DNA of 6,779 nt, from contig JAUUZX010000081.1 of NCBI GenBank assembly GCA_030592025.1, positions 1 to 6,779 of the forward strand, written 5' to 3'. The notes under the pieces were generated by a model. That model was given only the letters and a program-made list of their open reading frames with translations. It did not search any database and was not told where the DNA came from. This DNA is from a bacterium (GTDB lineage Bacteria > Krumholzibacteriota > Krumholzibacteria > LZORAL124-64-63). Numbering within the stretch: the first letter of the stretch is position 1; every line of letters starts with the position of its first letter. A program made the position numbers and the translations under genes. Of this stretch, positions 1 through 4,770 are shown piece after piece.

Positions 1-200
1 TCGCAGTCCCGCATGCCCACCTCGCGCAGGACCCCGGGGTTGAGCCCGCTGCCCTCCACGAAGCGGCAGTCGAGCTGCTCACCCACCTTGTCGAGGATCT
101 CGGCGTCGCGCTCGATGAGCCAGACGTCGTGCTCCCGGCGGCTGATCGTGCGGGCCAGTTCGAAGCCCACGGAGCCGGCACCGATGATGATGATCTTCAA
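1..200 (-). CDS. trkA: Trk potassium-uptake NAD-binding protein TrkA (N-terminal 66 residues, cut by window edge)
   Basis: The first 66 codons of a Rossmann-fold protein are visible; the rest lies off the left edge. The sequence opens LKIIIIGAGSVGFELA, a beta strand followed by the GxGxxG dinucleotide-binding loop (residues 7-12). An acidic residue (E30 in WLIERD) follows at the end of the second strand, where TrkA/RCK domains bind the NAD ribose. The stretch after it (DKVGEQLDCRFVEGSGLNPGVLREVG) matches the usual TrkA 'V-x-GDat-x-xxLxxAG' region in style. By family knowledge TrkA is the peripheral cytoplasmic subunit that gates the TrkH/TrkG K+ channel. The start is a TTG at 200-198 whose first three bases lie inside the tetranucleotide TTGA with the stop of ltaE. 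A G-rich Shine-Dalgarno (GGGGGG, about 6 bases upstream) supports it. Translation is probably coupled to ltaE. An RCK-domain protein other than TrkA is possible because the rest is not visible. Confidence 0.82.
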   Translation of the reverse strand, partial: MKIIIIGAGSVGFELARTISRREHDVWLIERDAEILDKVGEQLDCRFVEGSGLNPGVLREVGMRDC

Positions 201-1228
201 CTCGCACCCCCCGCGAACGCGTTCAGGACCTCCAGGGCCCGGTCGACCGCGGACGTCGGCGTGTCCAGGTTCGGCACCAGGCGCACCCGGCCGGGACCGA
301 AGCCCACGGCGAGCACACCCTCGCTCTCGAGGTGGGCCAGCAGGGCGGTGTCCCCGCCCGGACCGGCCACGTCGATGATGACGATGTTCGTCTCCACCGG
401 ATGATTCACCGTCAGGTGCGGATTTGCAAGACCATCCGCCAGGGTCCGCGCGTGGGCATGGTCCTCCTCCAGGCGCTCCATGTGGTGATCCAGGCCATGG
501 AGGCAGGCGGCCGCCAGCAGACCCGACTGACGCATGCCCCCGCCCCACATCTTGCGGAAGCGGTAGGCCGTGTCGATGGTGGCCCGATCCGCCGCCAGCA
601 CCGAACCCACCGGCGCGCCCAGGGCCTTGCTGAAGCACACGCTCACGCTGTCCACCGGCGCGGCCAGTTCCGCCAGGGCCAGGCCCGTCGCCACGTGGGC
701 ATGCCACAGGCGCGCGCCGTCCAGGTGGACCCGCAGACCGCGACCATGGGCCATGGCTGCGATGTCCCGGACGTTCTCCTGGGGCAGGATGCGCCCCCCC
801 GCCCGGTTGTGGGTGTTCTCGAGGCAGACCAGCCGCGGGGGCGAGCAGTGCACGTTATCGGGGTTCAGGGCCGCTTCGACCAGGCCCCGATCCAGGATGC
901 CGTCCGGGGTGGCAACGCAGGTCAACTGCACCCCCGCCAGGGCAGCCGGCGCACCGGCCTCGTAGCGGTAGATGTGAGCCCCGTCCTCGAGGACGACCTG
1001 GTCCCCGGCGCCGGCCTGGGCGCGCACGGCCAGCTGGTTGCCCATGGTGCCGCTGGGCACGTACAGGGCCGCCTCCTTGCCGAGCAGGTCCGCCACCCGC
1101 TCCTGCAACCGGATCACCGTCGGGTCGTCGCCCAGGACGTCGTCCCCCAACTCGGCCTCGACCATGGCGTCCAGCATCGCCTTCGTGGGCCGGGTGACCG
1201 TGTCGCTGCGCATGTCGATGACGGGCAT
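197..1228 (-). CDS. ltaE: Low-specificity L-threonine aldolase
   Basis: This 343-residue fold-type I PLP enzyme cleaves L-threonine or L-allo-threonine to glycine and acetaldehyde in the cytoplasm, linking threonine and glycine metabolism. Recognisable family landmarks, in order, are the N-terminal DMRSDTVTRPT (5-15), the PLP-phosphate loop SGTMGNQLA (59-67), LENTHNRAGG (136-145), the cofactor aspartate and substrate arginine in HLDGARLW (168-175), and the Schiff-base lysine K201 in FSKALGAPVGS. Length is normal for the family. The ORF is open for 16 codons upstream to 1276. The ATG at 1228 is chosen because GGAGG sits about 5 bases before it and the protein then begins at the conserved MRSDTVT block. 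It lies 114 bases downstream of the HU stop on the same strand, with a probable terminator between, so it may have its own promoter; I could not identify one. Its stop overlaps the TTG start of trkA. Confidence 0.95.
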   Translation of the reverse strand: MPVIDMRSDTVTRPTKAMLDAMVEAELGDDVLGDDPTVIRLQERVADLLGKEAALYVPSGTMGNQLAVRAQAGAGDQVVLEDGAHIYRYEAGAPAALAGVQLTCVATPDGILDRGLVEAALNPDNVHCSPPRLVCLENTHNRAGGRILPQENVRDIAAMAHGRGLRVHLDGARLWHAHVATGLALAELAAPVDSVSVCFSKALGAPVGSVLAADRATIDTAYRFRKMWGGGMRQSGLLAAACLHGLDHHMERLEEDHAHARTLADGLANPHLTVNHPVETNIVIIDVAGPGGDTALLAHLESEGVLAVGFGPGRVRLVPNLDTPTSAVDRALEVLNAFAGGAS

Positions 1229-1283
1229 GGGGTTCCTCCGGGAGGGGGGGCGTTCCGCGCGGGTTGTCCCGCACAAACATGAA

Positions 1284-1309
1284 CCGGCCCCCCGGAGTCG
1301 GGAAACCGG
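1284..1309 (-). terminator. Probable intrinsic terminator after the HU gene
   Basis: Read leftward, this forms an 11-bp stem (1309-1299 with 1294-1284) around a 4-base loop. Three of the pairs are U-G wobbles in the minus-strand RNA; the same positions would be A-C mismatches in a plus-strand RNA, so the hairpin is strand specific. It is followed by TTCATGTTTGTG, a modest U-rich stretch. It lies 33 bases after the HU stop codon and 55 bases before the ltaE start, so it could end or attenuate HU transcription before ltaE. Confidence 0.5.
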
Positions 1310-1342
1310 CTCGAAAACGTTGGATCAGGCGCCTGCGGTCGT

Positions 1343-1627
1343 TCAGACCTCTTTGGCGGCGACCCGGTCCTTCAGCATCTTGGAGACCTTGAAGACCGGC
1401 ACCCGGCGCGACGGAACAGGCACAGCCTCGCCCGTGCGCGGATTGCGGGCCATCCGCTCCTTGCGCTCCTTGACCTTGAAGGTGCCGAAGCCGCGGATCT
1501 CAAGATGGCGGCCGTCCACTAGGAGATCGCCGATCTTTCCCAGGAAGAGATCGACCGTCTCGGCGACTTCCTTCTTGGTCAGCCCCGTTCGTTGGGCAAT
1601 GTCTTCTACGATATCCGCCTTCGTCAT
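1343..1627 (-). CDS. HU/IHF-family nucleoid DNA-binding protein
   Basis: A 94-residue, full-length member of the bacterial histone-like family. It begins MTKADIVEDIAQRTGLTKKE, the dimerisation helices, and carries the diagnostic beta-arm block GFGTFKVKERKERMARNPRTGE (46-67). The proline in RNPRTGE is the one that HU and IHF intercalate into bent DNA. The tail (VPSRRVPVFKVSKMLKDRV) is closer in style to IHF subunits than to E. coli HU, so a homodimeric HU or an IHF-like subunit are both possible. It bends and compacts DNA and can assist DNA looping between distant regulators and promoters. IHF commonly does this at sigma-54 promoters, and one is predicted just upstream of the divergent neighbour. 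The ATG at 1627 is preceded by GGGAGGGG with 7-8 bases spacing. A promoter-like sequence lies at 1681-1712. Confidence 0.95.
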   Translation of the reverse strand: MTKADIVEDIAQRTGLTKKEVAETVDLFLGKIGDLLVDGRHLEIRGFGTFKVKERKERMARNPRTGEAVPVPSRRVPVFKVSKMLKDRVAAKEV

Positions 1628-1680
1628 GGCGCGCCCCTCCCGGCTTGCTGGGTCTGGTCCCCTGGAATCGGGGGTCGCTT

Positions 1681-1712
1681 AGCATATTCCGTTATAAATG
1701 GTGGTCTGTCAA
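1681..1712 (-). promoter_or_regulatory. Candidate sigma-70 type promoter for the HU gene
   Basis: On the minus strand a perfect TTGACA (1712-1707) is followed by an AT-rich spacer in an otherwise GC-rich region. At 17-bp spacing the -10 would be GAATAT (1689-1684), a weak match; TATGCT (1686-1681) is a better match but at 20 bp. The element is about 55 bases upstream of the HU start codon. The -35 is convincing; the exact -10 is not. Confidence 0.5.
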
Positions 1713-1757
1713 GGGCTTTATGGAATCCGGACGCCAGCCCCGGGGCGACCGTGGTCG

Positions 1758-1771
1758 GCAAGGCACCTTGC
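1758..1771. repeat. 14-bp palindrome, possible operator
   Basis: GCAAGG and CCTTGC are perfectly complementary arms separated by 2 bases. The centre is about 55 bp upstream of the HU -35 element and about 178 bp upstream of the predicted sigma-54 start site, positions compatible with a regulator of either promoter. The arms are short and a chance occurrence is possible. Confidence 0.3.
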
Positions 1772-1823
1772 AACCCCACCCACCTGTCGGCCGCGCATCC
1801 TGAACGGTCCCAGGATTCCCCCG

Positions 1824-1911
1824 GGTTCCCCGTGGGTTCCCGTGGTGCCGCCCGGTTCATGACAAGCCCTTGTCGTGTTTAGGGTTCCCTTCAAGTTGAC
1901 CCGAGGTTCCC
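1824..1911 (+). repeat. Four direct copies of GGTTCCC upstream of the sigma-54 promoter
   Basis: Exact heptamers begin at 1824, 1835, 1883 and 1905, with a one-base variant (GATTCCC) at 1814 and a partial copy (GGTTCA) at 1854. Start-to-start distances of 10, 11 and 22 bases within the clusters match whole helical turns. They lie in non-coding DNA about 30-120 bp upstream of the predicted sigma-54 start site, where enhancer-binding activators often bind. No regulator can be named from this. Confidence 0.4.
1861..1874. promoter_or_regulatory. 14-bp perfect palindrome, candidate activator site
   Basis: GACAAG and CTTGTC are separated by 2 bases and form a perfect dyad. The centre is about 75 bp upstream of the predicted sigma-54 transcription start, a typical place for an upstream activating site bound by a dimeric enhancer-binding protein. 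The assignment is positional inference only. Confidence 0.35.
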
Positions 1912-1915
1912 AGAA

Positions 1916-1931
1916 GGGCACTCCATTTGCA
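1916..1931 (+). promoter_or_regulatory. Sigma-54 (RpoN) promoter, -24/-12, for the lipoprotein gene
   Basis: The sequence GGGCACTCCATTTGCA fits the RpoN consensus TGGCACG-N4-TTGCA except at the first T and the G after CAC. The two essential doublets are present at the required distance: GG at 1917-1918 and GC at 1929-1930, with 10 bases between. The predicted start of transcription is near 1942, giving a leader of about 110 bases to the ATG at 2052. Orientation agrees with the downstream gene. Confidence 0.6.
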
Positions 1932-1945
1932 ATCCCCCCGGCGAA

Positions 1946-2005
1946 GCGGCCGGAAGGGGCAGCTTCCCACAACCGTGCCACTGCAACCGCATCCCTTCCG
2001 GCCGC
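1946..2005 (+). repeat. 13-bp perfect inverted repeat in the lipoprotein 5' leader
   Basis: The arms GCGGCCGGAAGGG (1946-1958) and its exact complement (1993-2005) flank a 34-base loop that itself contains a GCAG/CTGC pair (1959-1962 with 1981-1984). In the transcript predicted from the sigma-54 promoter the structure would begin about 5 bases from the 5' end and finish 34 bases before the Shine-Dalgarno. It has no U-tract, so it is more likely an mRNA-stabilising or control structure than a terminator. Confidence 0.55.
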
Positions 2006-2051
2006 CGAAACATCTCGCTCTCGGGCAAGTTTGCAAACAGGAGGACGACCG

Positions 2052-2471
2052 ATGACTGGCATCAAGACTCTCAAGACCCTCATGATCATCGCGTTGGCAA
2101 CGCTGGCCTTCGCCGGCTGCAGCAGCGACGACAGCAGCCCCGCGGCCCCGACCGCCAACATCCCGACCCCCGTGGACACGGCGCCCCCCGCGGCCCCGAC
2201 CGGCCTGACGGCCGAGTTCAACATCGCCAAAGTGGCGATCGAGGTGACCTGGGACGCCAACACCACCGACGGCGACCTGGCCGGCTACTACCTGTCGCGC
2301 ACCGCGGACGGTGTCACCACCGAGCTGACCCCGTGGATCCACCCCCACACCAGCTTCCTGGACGACGGCGCCCCCGCGGGCCTGAACCTCTACTCCGTCT
2401 GCGCGGTGGACGCCGCCGGCAACCGGAGTGCCTGCGCATCGGTGAAGCTCACCGTCCAGCCGATCCAGTAG
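2052..2471 (+). CDS. Small lipoprotein with a fibronectin type III-like domain
   Basis: A 139-residue exported protein of unknown specific role. Residues 1-22 are a signal peptide (K5 and K8, then a hydrophobic core MIIALATLAFAG) ending at a lipobox with C23, the predicted lipidated cysteine. A low-complexity linker rich in S, D, P, A and T follows (24-47). Residues 46-136 resemble one FN3 domain: PAAPTGLTAEF at the first strand, VTWDANTTDGDLAGYYLSRT in the middle, and YSVCAVDAAGNRSACAS with the core tyrosine near the end. C117 and C128 could form a disulfide. The start at 2052 is chosen over the longer open frame because AGGAGG lies 7 bases before it and the signal peptide begins there. No enzymatic motif is seen; adhesion or envelope scaffolding is a guess from the fold. 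It is monocistronic, with a sigma-54 promoter upstream and a hairpin terminator downstream. Confidence 0.85.
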   Translation: MTGIKTLKTLMIIALATLAFAGCSSDDSSPAAPTANIPTPVDTAPPAAPTGLTAEFNIAKVAIEVTWDANTTDGDLAGYYLSRTADGVTTELTPWIHPHTSFLDDGAPAGLNLYSVCAVDAAGNRSACASVKLTVQPIQ

Positions 2472-2521
2472 GGTCGCGACAAGAAGCCGGGACGGAACCC
2501 GGTCATCGGTATTGCTCGAGA

Positions 2522-2546
2522 CGGCCCCCCGCCACGCGGGGGGCCG
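2522..2546. terminator. Strong hairpin terminator between convergent genes
   Basis: An 11-bp perfect GC-rich stem (2522-2532 with 2536-2546) has a 3-base loop. It lies 51 bases after the lipoprotein stop and 25 bases after the stop of the convergent M50 protease gene, so it can serve both directions. The flanking U-tract is weak on both sides. Confidence 0.75.
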
Positions 2547-2570
2547 ATCTCATTGTCCAGGTGATGCGTT

Positions 2571-3260
2571 CTAGAAGACCGAGCGGGCGAGGTGGGTCGC
2601 CAATTCGAAGAAGGGCGTGACCACCGTCAGGAAGACCCGCTGCAGGACCCCGCCGAGGGCCGTGTACCGCGCCAGCGCCAGGAAACCCAGGATGAAGAAC
2701 ATGCCGAAGCGCCGCATGGCGAAGTAGCGCACCTGGGCCTCGGGCGGCAGGAAGCGCTGGAGAATCCAGCTGCCGTCGAGAGGAGGCACGGGCAGCATGT
2801 TGAAGAGGGCCAGCGCGACGTTCACGAAGATGGCCGTCTGGAAGAGCGCGAAGAAGAAGGTGCCCACACCCGGCTTCGCGCCCTCAGCCAGCATCCAGGC
2901 CGGCGCACCGCCCAGGCCCATGGTCGCCCCGAGGCCCAACGCCGCCATGAGCGCCAGCAGCAGGTTGCTCGCGGGGCCGGCCGCCGCCACCCGGGGATGG
3001 TCGTCCCGGGGGTTGTTCAATCGGCCCGGATGGACGGGCACGGGCTTGGCCCAGCCCAAGGTGATGGAGCCCGACAGGGCGAGGAGCGCCGGCAGGATGA
3101 TGCTGCCGAAGGGGTCGATGTGGGGCAGGGGATTCAAGGTGATCCGGCCCGCGTCCCTGGCCGTCGGGTCCCCCAGTTTCAGGGCGGTCCACCCGTGGGC
3201 CACCTCGTGGAAGACCACAGAGAACACAACCACCAGCACATTGACGATCACGTTCTCCAC
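2571..3260 (-). CDS. M50 family (site-2 protease-like) integral membrane zinc metalloprotease
   Basis: A 229-residue polytopic membrane protein of the short YwhC-like branch of family M50. The zinc-binding HEVAH motif sits at residues 18-22 inside the first membrane segment. The third ligand is expected at D162 in NMLPVPPLDG (154-163), the signature of the last catalytic transmembrane segment. AGPASN (94-99) is also typical. Hydrophobic segments lie near 4-18, 51-65, 91-117, 135-157 and 183-215. Site-2 proteases cut substrates within the membrane, often anti-sigma factors or signal-peptide remnants; the substrate here is unknown. No PDZ domain is present, unlike RseP, and the length is normal for this branch. 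The GTG start at 3260 follows GAGGAG and lies inside the end of the upstream glycosyltransferase gene, overlapping it by 13 bases, so translation is probably coupled. Confidence 0.92.
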   Translation of the reverse strand: MENVIVNVLVVVFSVVFHEVAHGWTALKLGDPTARDAGRITLNPLPHIDPFGSIILPALLALSGSITLGWAKPVPVHPGRLNNPRDDHPRVAAAGPASNLLLALMAALGLGATMGLGGAPAWMLAEGAKPGVGTFFFALFQTAIFVNVALALFNMLPVPPLDGSWILQRFLPPEAQVRYFAMRRFGMFFILGFLALARYTALGGVLQRVFLTVVTPFFELATHLARSVF

Positions 3261-4429
3261 GGTTGCTCCTCATCCTTTGCCCGCGAGGGCAGGTTGTTCC
3301 AGATCTGCCAAACGGCTTCCGCTTCGATGGTCTCCATCCAACCGAACTCGCCGCCCCGGGGGTCGTCGGTCGGCTCCGAACCGCGCAGGACGACGACGCC
3401 CTCGCTCGGGGGCTTCCACAGGGCGGGGTCCGTGGGGCCGAAGAGGGCCAGGGTCGGCACGCCCAGGGCCCCGGCCACGTGCATAACGCCGGTGTCGTTG
3501 CAGAGGAATCGGTCCGCCTGCTCCAGAAGGGCGGCCGCCGTGCCCACCGAAACGGCCGGGGCGATGCGCACCGCCACAGCCGTCGTCGGGTCCAACGCCG
3601 CGCGGAGCGCCACCAGCGCGGGCCCGTCCGCCGGGCCATGGAGCACCAGCACCTGCCGGCCCGCCGCCGTCGCCCGGGCGATCACCTCCGCGAACCCCTC
3701 GGCCGGCCAGATGTTCTGGGCCTTGCCGGCCCCGGGATGCACCGCCCAGAAACCCGGCGCCAGTTCCAGATCGGTGAGCACTCCCTGGGCCGCCGACCGT
3801 TCCCCGTCCGACGAGCCCATGACCGGCCTCCGGTCGGTGGTCGTGATGCCGACCGCCTCCAGCGGCGCCAGGCTGTGCTCGACGGCGTGGACATCAACCT
3901 CGGGGCGGGACGGCAGTTCCAGGGAGAAGGCGTGGCGGCTGAGGTCCAGACCGAACGGCGCGCTGTCCGCACCCACGACCCAGCGGGCCCCCGAGGCCAG
4001 GGCGATGGCCGCGCTCGTCACCGAGAAGCTCACGCTGCCCAGGACGAAGGCCAGGTCGGCGCCCAGGCCACGGACATCCCCCAGGAAACGCAGCAGGCGA
4101 TCAGGGCGTCGCCACATGCGCTGCTCGAAGGTCAGGACGCCGGTCAGGTCGGGATTGTGGCGCACCACCTCGACATTCACCGGCGCGGTGACCAGGAACC
4201 GGTCAGCGTCGGGCCAGGTCTCGCCGATGGCGCGCAGGGCCGGCGTCGCGCAGATCATGTCGCCCATCTGGTTGTGCTGGCGAACAATGAGGATCGACTC
4301 GGGCCTCAGGGCCCGCAATTCCCCGGGAGTCAGACGGGGACGACGCACGGCGCGGGCGACCAGGCCGGTGAGGGTGCGCTTCAAGCTGTGGTCGCTGCGG
4401 TCGCCCATGCCCTCCCCCTTCCTGACCAT
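3248..4429 (-). CDS. Glycosyltransferase family 9 protein (LPS heptosyltransferase-like)
   Basis: A 393-residue cytoplasmic or membrane-associated GT-B transferase. The N-terminal domain starts at about residue 45 with SILIVRQHNQMGDMICATPALRAI, the GT9 'GD' loop that contains the catalytic-site aspartate. The nucleotide-sugar half carries AVHPGAGKAQNIWP (229-242) and the family signature NDTGVMHVAGALGVPTLALFGPTDP (311-335). Members transfer heptose from ADP-heptose to the LPS inner core, but GT9 also includes other sugar transferases, so the donor and acceptor are not assigned. About 44 residues precede the usual first strand. Two start codons are possible, ATG at 4429 and ATG at 4408, seven codons apart, each at the same place in a tandem 21-bp repeat. 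AGGAAGG lies 8 bases before 4408 and is the better-spaced Shine-Dalgarno, so the protein may be 386 residues. It shares an operon with the overlapping M50 protease. Confidence 0.9.
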   Translation of the reverse strand: MVRKGEGMGDRSDHSLKRTLTGLVARAVRRPRLTPGELRALRPESILIVRQHNQMGDMICATPALRAIGETWPDADRFLVTAPVNVEVVRHNPDLTGVLTFEQRMWRRPDRLLRFLGDVRGLGADLAFVLGSVSFSVTSAAIALASGARWVVGADSAPFGLDLSRHAFSLELPSRPEVDVHAVEHSLAPLEAVGITTTDRRPVMGSSDGERSAAQGVLTDLELAPGFWAVHPGAGKAQNIWPAEGFAEVIARATAAGRQVLVLHGPADGPALVALRAALDPTTAVAVRIAPAVSVGTAAALLEQADRFLCNDTGVMHVAGALGVPTLALFGPTDPALWKPPSEGVVVLRGSEPTDDPRGGEFGWMETIEAEAVWQIWNNLPSRAKDEEQPWRT

Positions 4430-4447
4430 GCCCTCCCCGTTCCTGGT
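4406..4447. repeat. Tandem 21-bp duplication spanning the GT9 ribosome-binding region and start codon
   Basis: Bases 4406-4426 and 4427-4447 are adjacent direct repeats matching at 18 of 21 positions. On the minus strand each copy supplies a purine-rich tract (GGAAnGGGGAGGG) directly followed by ATG, so the gene has two in-frame start sites seven codons apart. The repeat ends two bases short of the -24 box of the rightward sigma-54 promoter at 4449. Confidence 0.85.
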
Positions 4448-4448
4448 C

Positions 4449-4464
4449 TGGCACGTCCCTTGCG
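4449..4464 (+). promoter_or_regulatory. Near-perfect sigma-54 (RpoN) promoter for the 81-residue protein gene
   Basis: TGGCACGTCCCTTGC matches the RpoN consensus TGGCACG-N4-TTGC at every specified position; only the following A/T position is a G. GG (4450-4451) and GC (4462-4463) have the required 10 bases between them. The predicted start of transcription is near 4475, about 50 bases before the ATG at 4525 on the same strand. It overlaps the leader region of the divergent GT9 gene. Confidence 0.78.
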
Positions 4465-4479
4465 GATATTCCCCTCGGT

Positions 4480-4494
4480 CCCACCCGCAGTGGG
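4480..4494 (+). repeat. Short 5'-leader hairpin downstream of the sigma-54 start site
   Basis: CCCAC (4480-4484) and GTGGG (4490-4494) form a 5-bp stem with a 5-base loop. It begins about 6 bases after the predicted transcription start, mirroring the larger inverted repeat at the same relative place in the lipoprotein leader. A stem this short could occur by chance. Confidence 0.35.
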
Positions 4495-4524
4495 CGTGGA
4501 TCGGTACCCATCAAGGAAACAAAG

Positions 4525-4770
4525 ATGCGTCGAATCCTGCTGGCCGGCTCCTACGTGGCGTTCCTGACGACGGCCGCCCTCGGCTTCTACGAACTGACCG
4601 CCAAATCGCCGTCCCTCGTCGGCACGCCCCTGCCCGGATGGCAGGCCTGCTGTCGGGCGGAAAAAGCGACCCGTTGGGCCCCGCCCACCGGGTGGCTCCT
4701 GGTCGACAAGGCCCTGCACGAAGGCGAGGAAGCGCTGCGCTTCTACGGCATGCTGCGCGACGGTCACTAG
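4525..4770 (+). CDS. Unrecognised small exported or membrane-anchored protein (81 residues)
   Basis: I do not recognise a family. The protein starts MRR and has a hydrophobic stretch at about residues 4-21 (ILLAGSYVAFLTTAALGF), which could be a signal peptide or an N-terminal membrane anchor. The remaining about 55 residues are soluble in character, with an adjacent cysteine pair (C42-C43), four tryptophan/aromatic-proline clusters (PGWQ, RWAPPTGW) and an acidic/helical C-terminal part (DKALHEGEEALRFYGML). There is no lipobox. Evidence that it is a real gene: AAGGA with 7-base spacing before the ATG, a near-perfect sigma-54 promoter about 60 bases upstream in the right orientation, and a position filling the gap between two minus-strand genes. 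Its stop TAG overlaps the stop of the convergent rsgA in the shared CTAG. An alternative is a non-coding RNA driven by the same promoter. Confidence 0.62.
   Translation: MRRILLAGSYVAFLTTAALGFYELTAKSPSLVGTPLPGWQACCRAEKATRWAPPTGWLLVDKALHEGEEALRFYGMLRDGH

Larger units (their letters stand above)
1628..2051. other. Regulatory intergenic region between HU and the lipoprotein gene (424 bases)
   Basis: No convincing gene is present: the frame open upstream of the lipoprotein from 1875 lacks a ribosome-binding site and reads through the signals described here. From left to right the region holds the HU Shine-Dalgarno and leader, the HU promoter (1681-1712), a 14-bp palindrome (1758-1771), GGTTCCC heptamers (1824-1911) interrupted by a second 14-bp palindrome (1861-1874), a sigma-54 promoter (1916-1931), a 13-bp inverted repeat (1946-2005), and the lipoprotein Shine-Dalgarno AGGAGG (2039-2044). 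Confidence 0.6.

Noticed and set aside
1228..1276. A 16-codon N-terminal extension of ltaE
   Set aside because: The added residues are unlike the family, and GGAGG sits at proper spacing before the ATG at 1228.
332..1282. A 316-codon plus-strand open frame opposite ltaE
   Set aside because: It is antisense to a complete threonine aldolase, with His/Gln/Arg/Val-rich composition and no recognisable motif.
1326..1335. 10-bp palindrome CAGGCGCCTG downstream of HU
   Set aside because: It is short, without loop or U-tract, and such GC-rich palindromes are expected by chance at this base composition; the better terminator is at 1284-1309.
1757..1775. GGCAC followed by TTGCA near 1763 as another sigma-54 promoter
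   Set aside because: The two halves are too close: the GG-to-GC gap is 6 bases rather than 10. The similarity comes from the palindrome at 1758-1771.
1875..2051. A 59-residue N-terminal extension of the lipoprotein
   Set aside because: It would place the signal peptide internally, has no ribosome-binding site, and covers the predicted sigma-54 promoter and leader repeat; the start at 2052 has AGGAGG and an immediate signal peptide.
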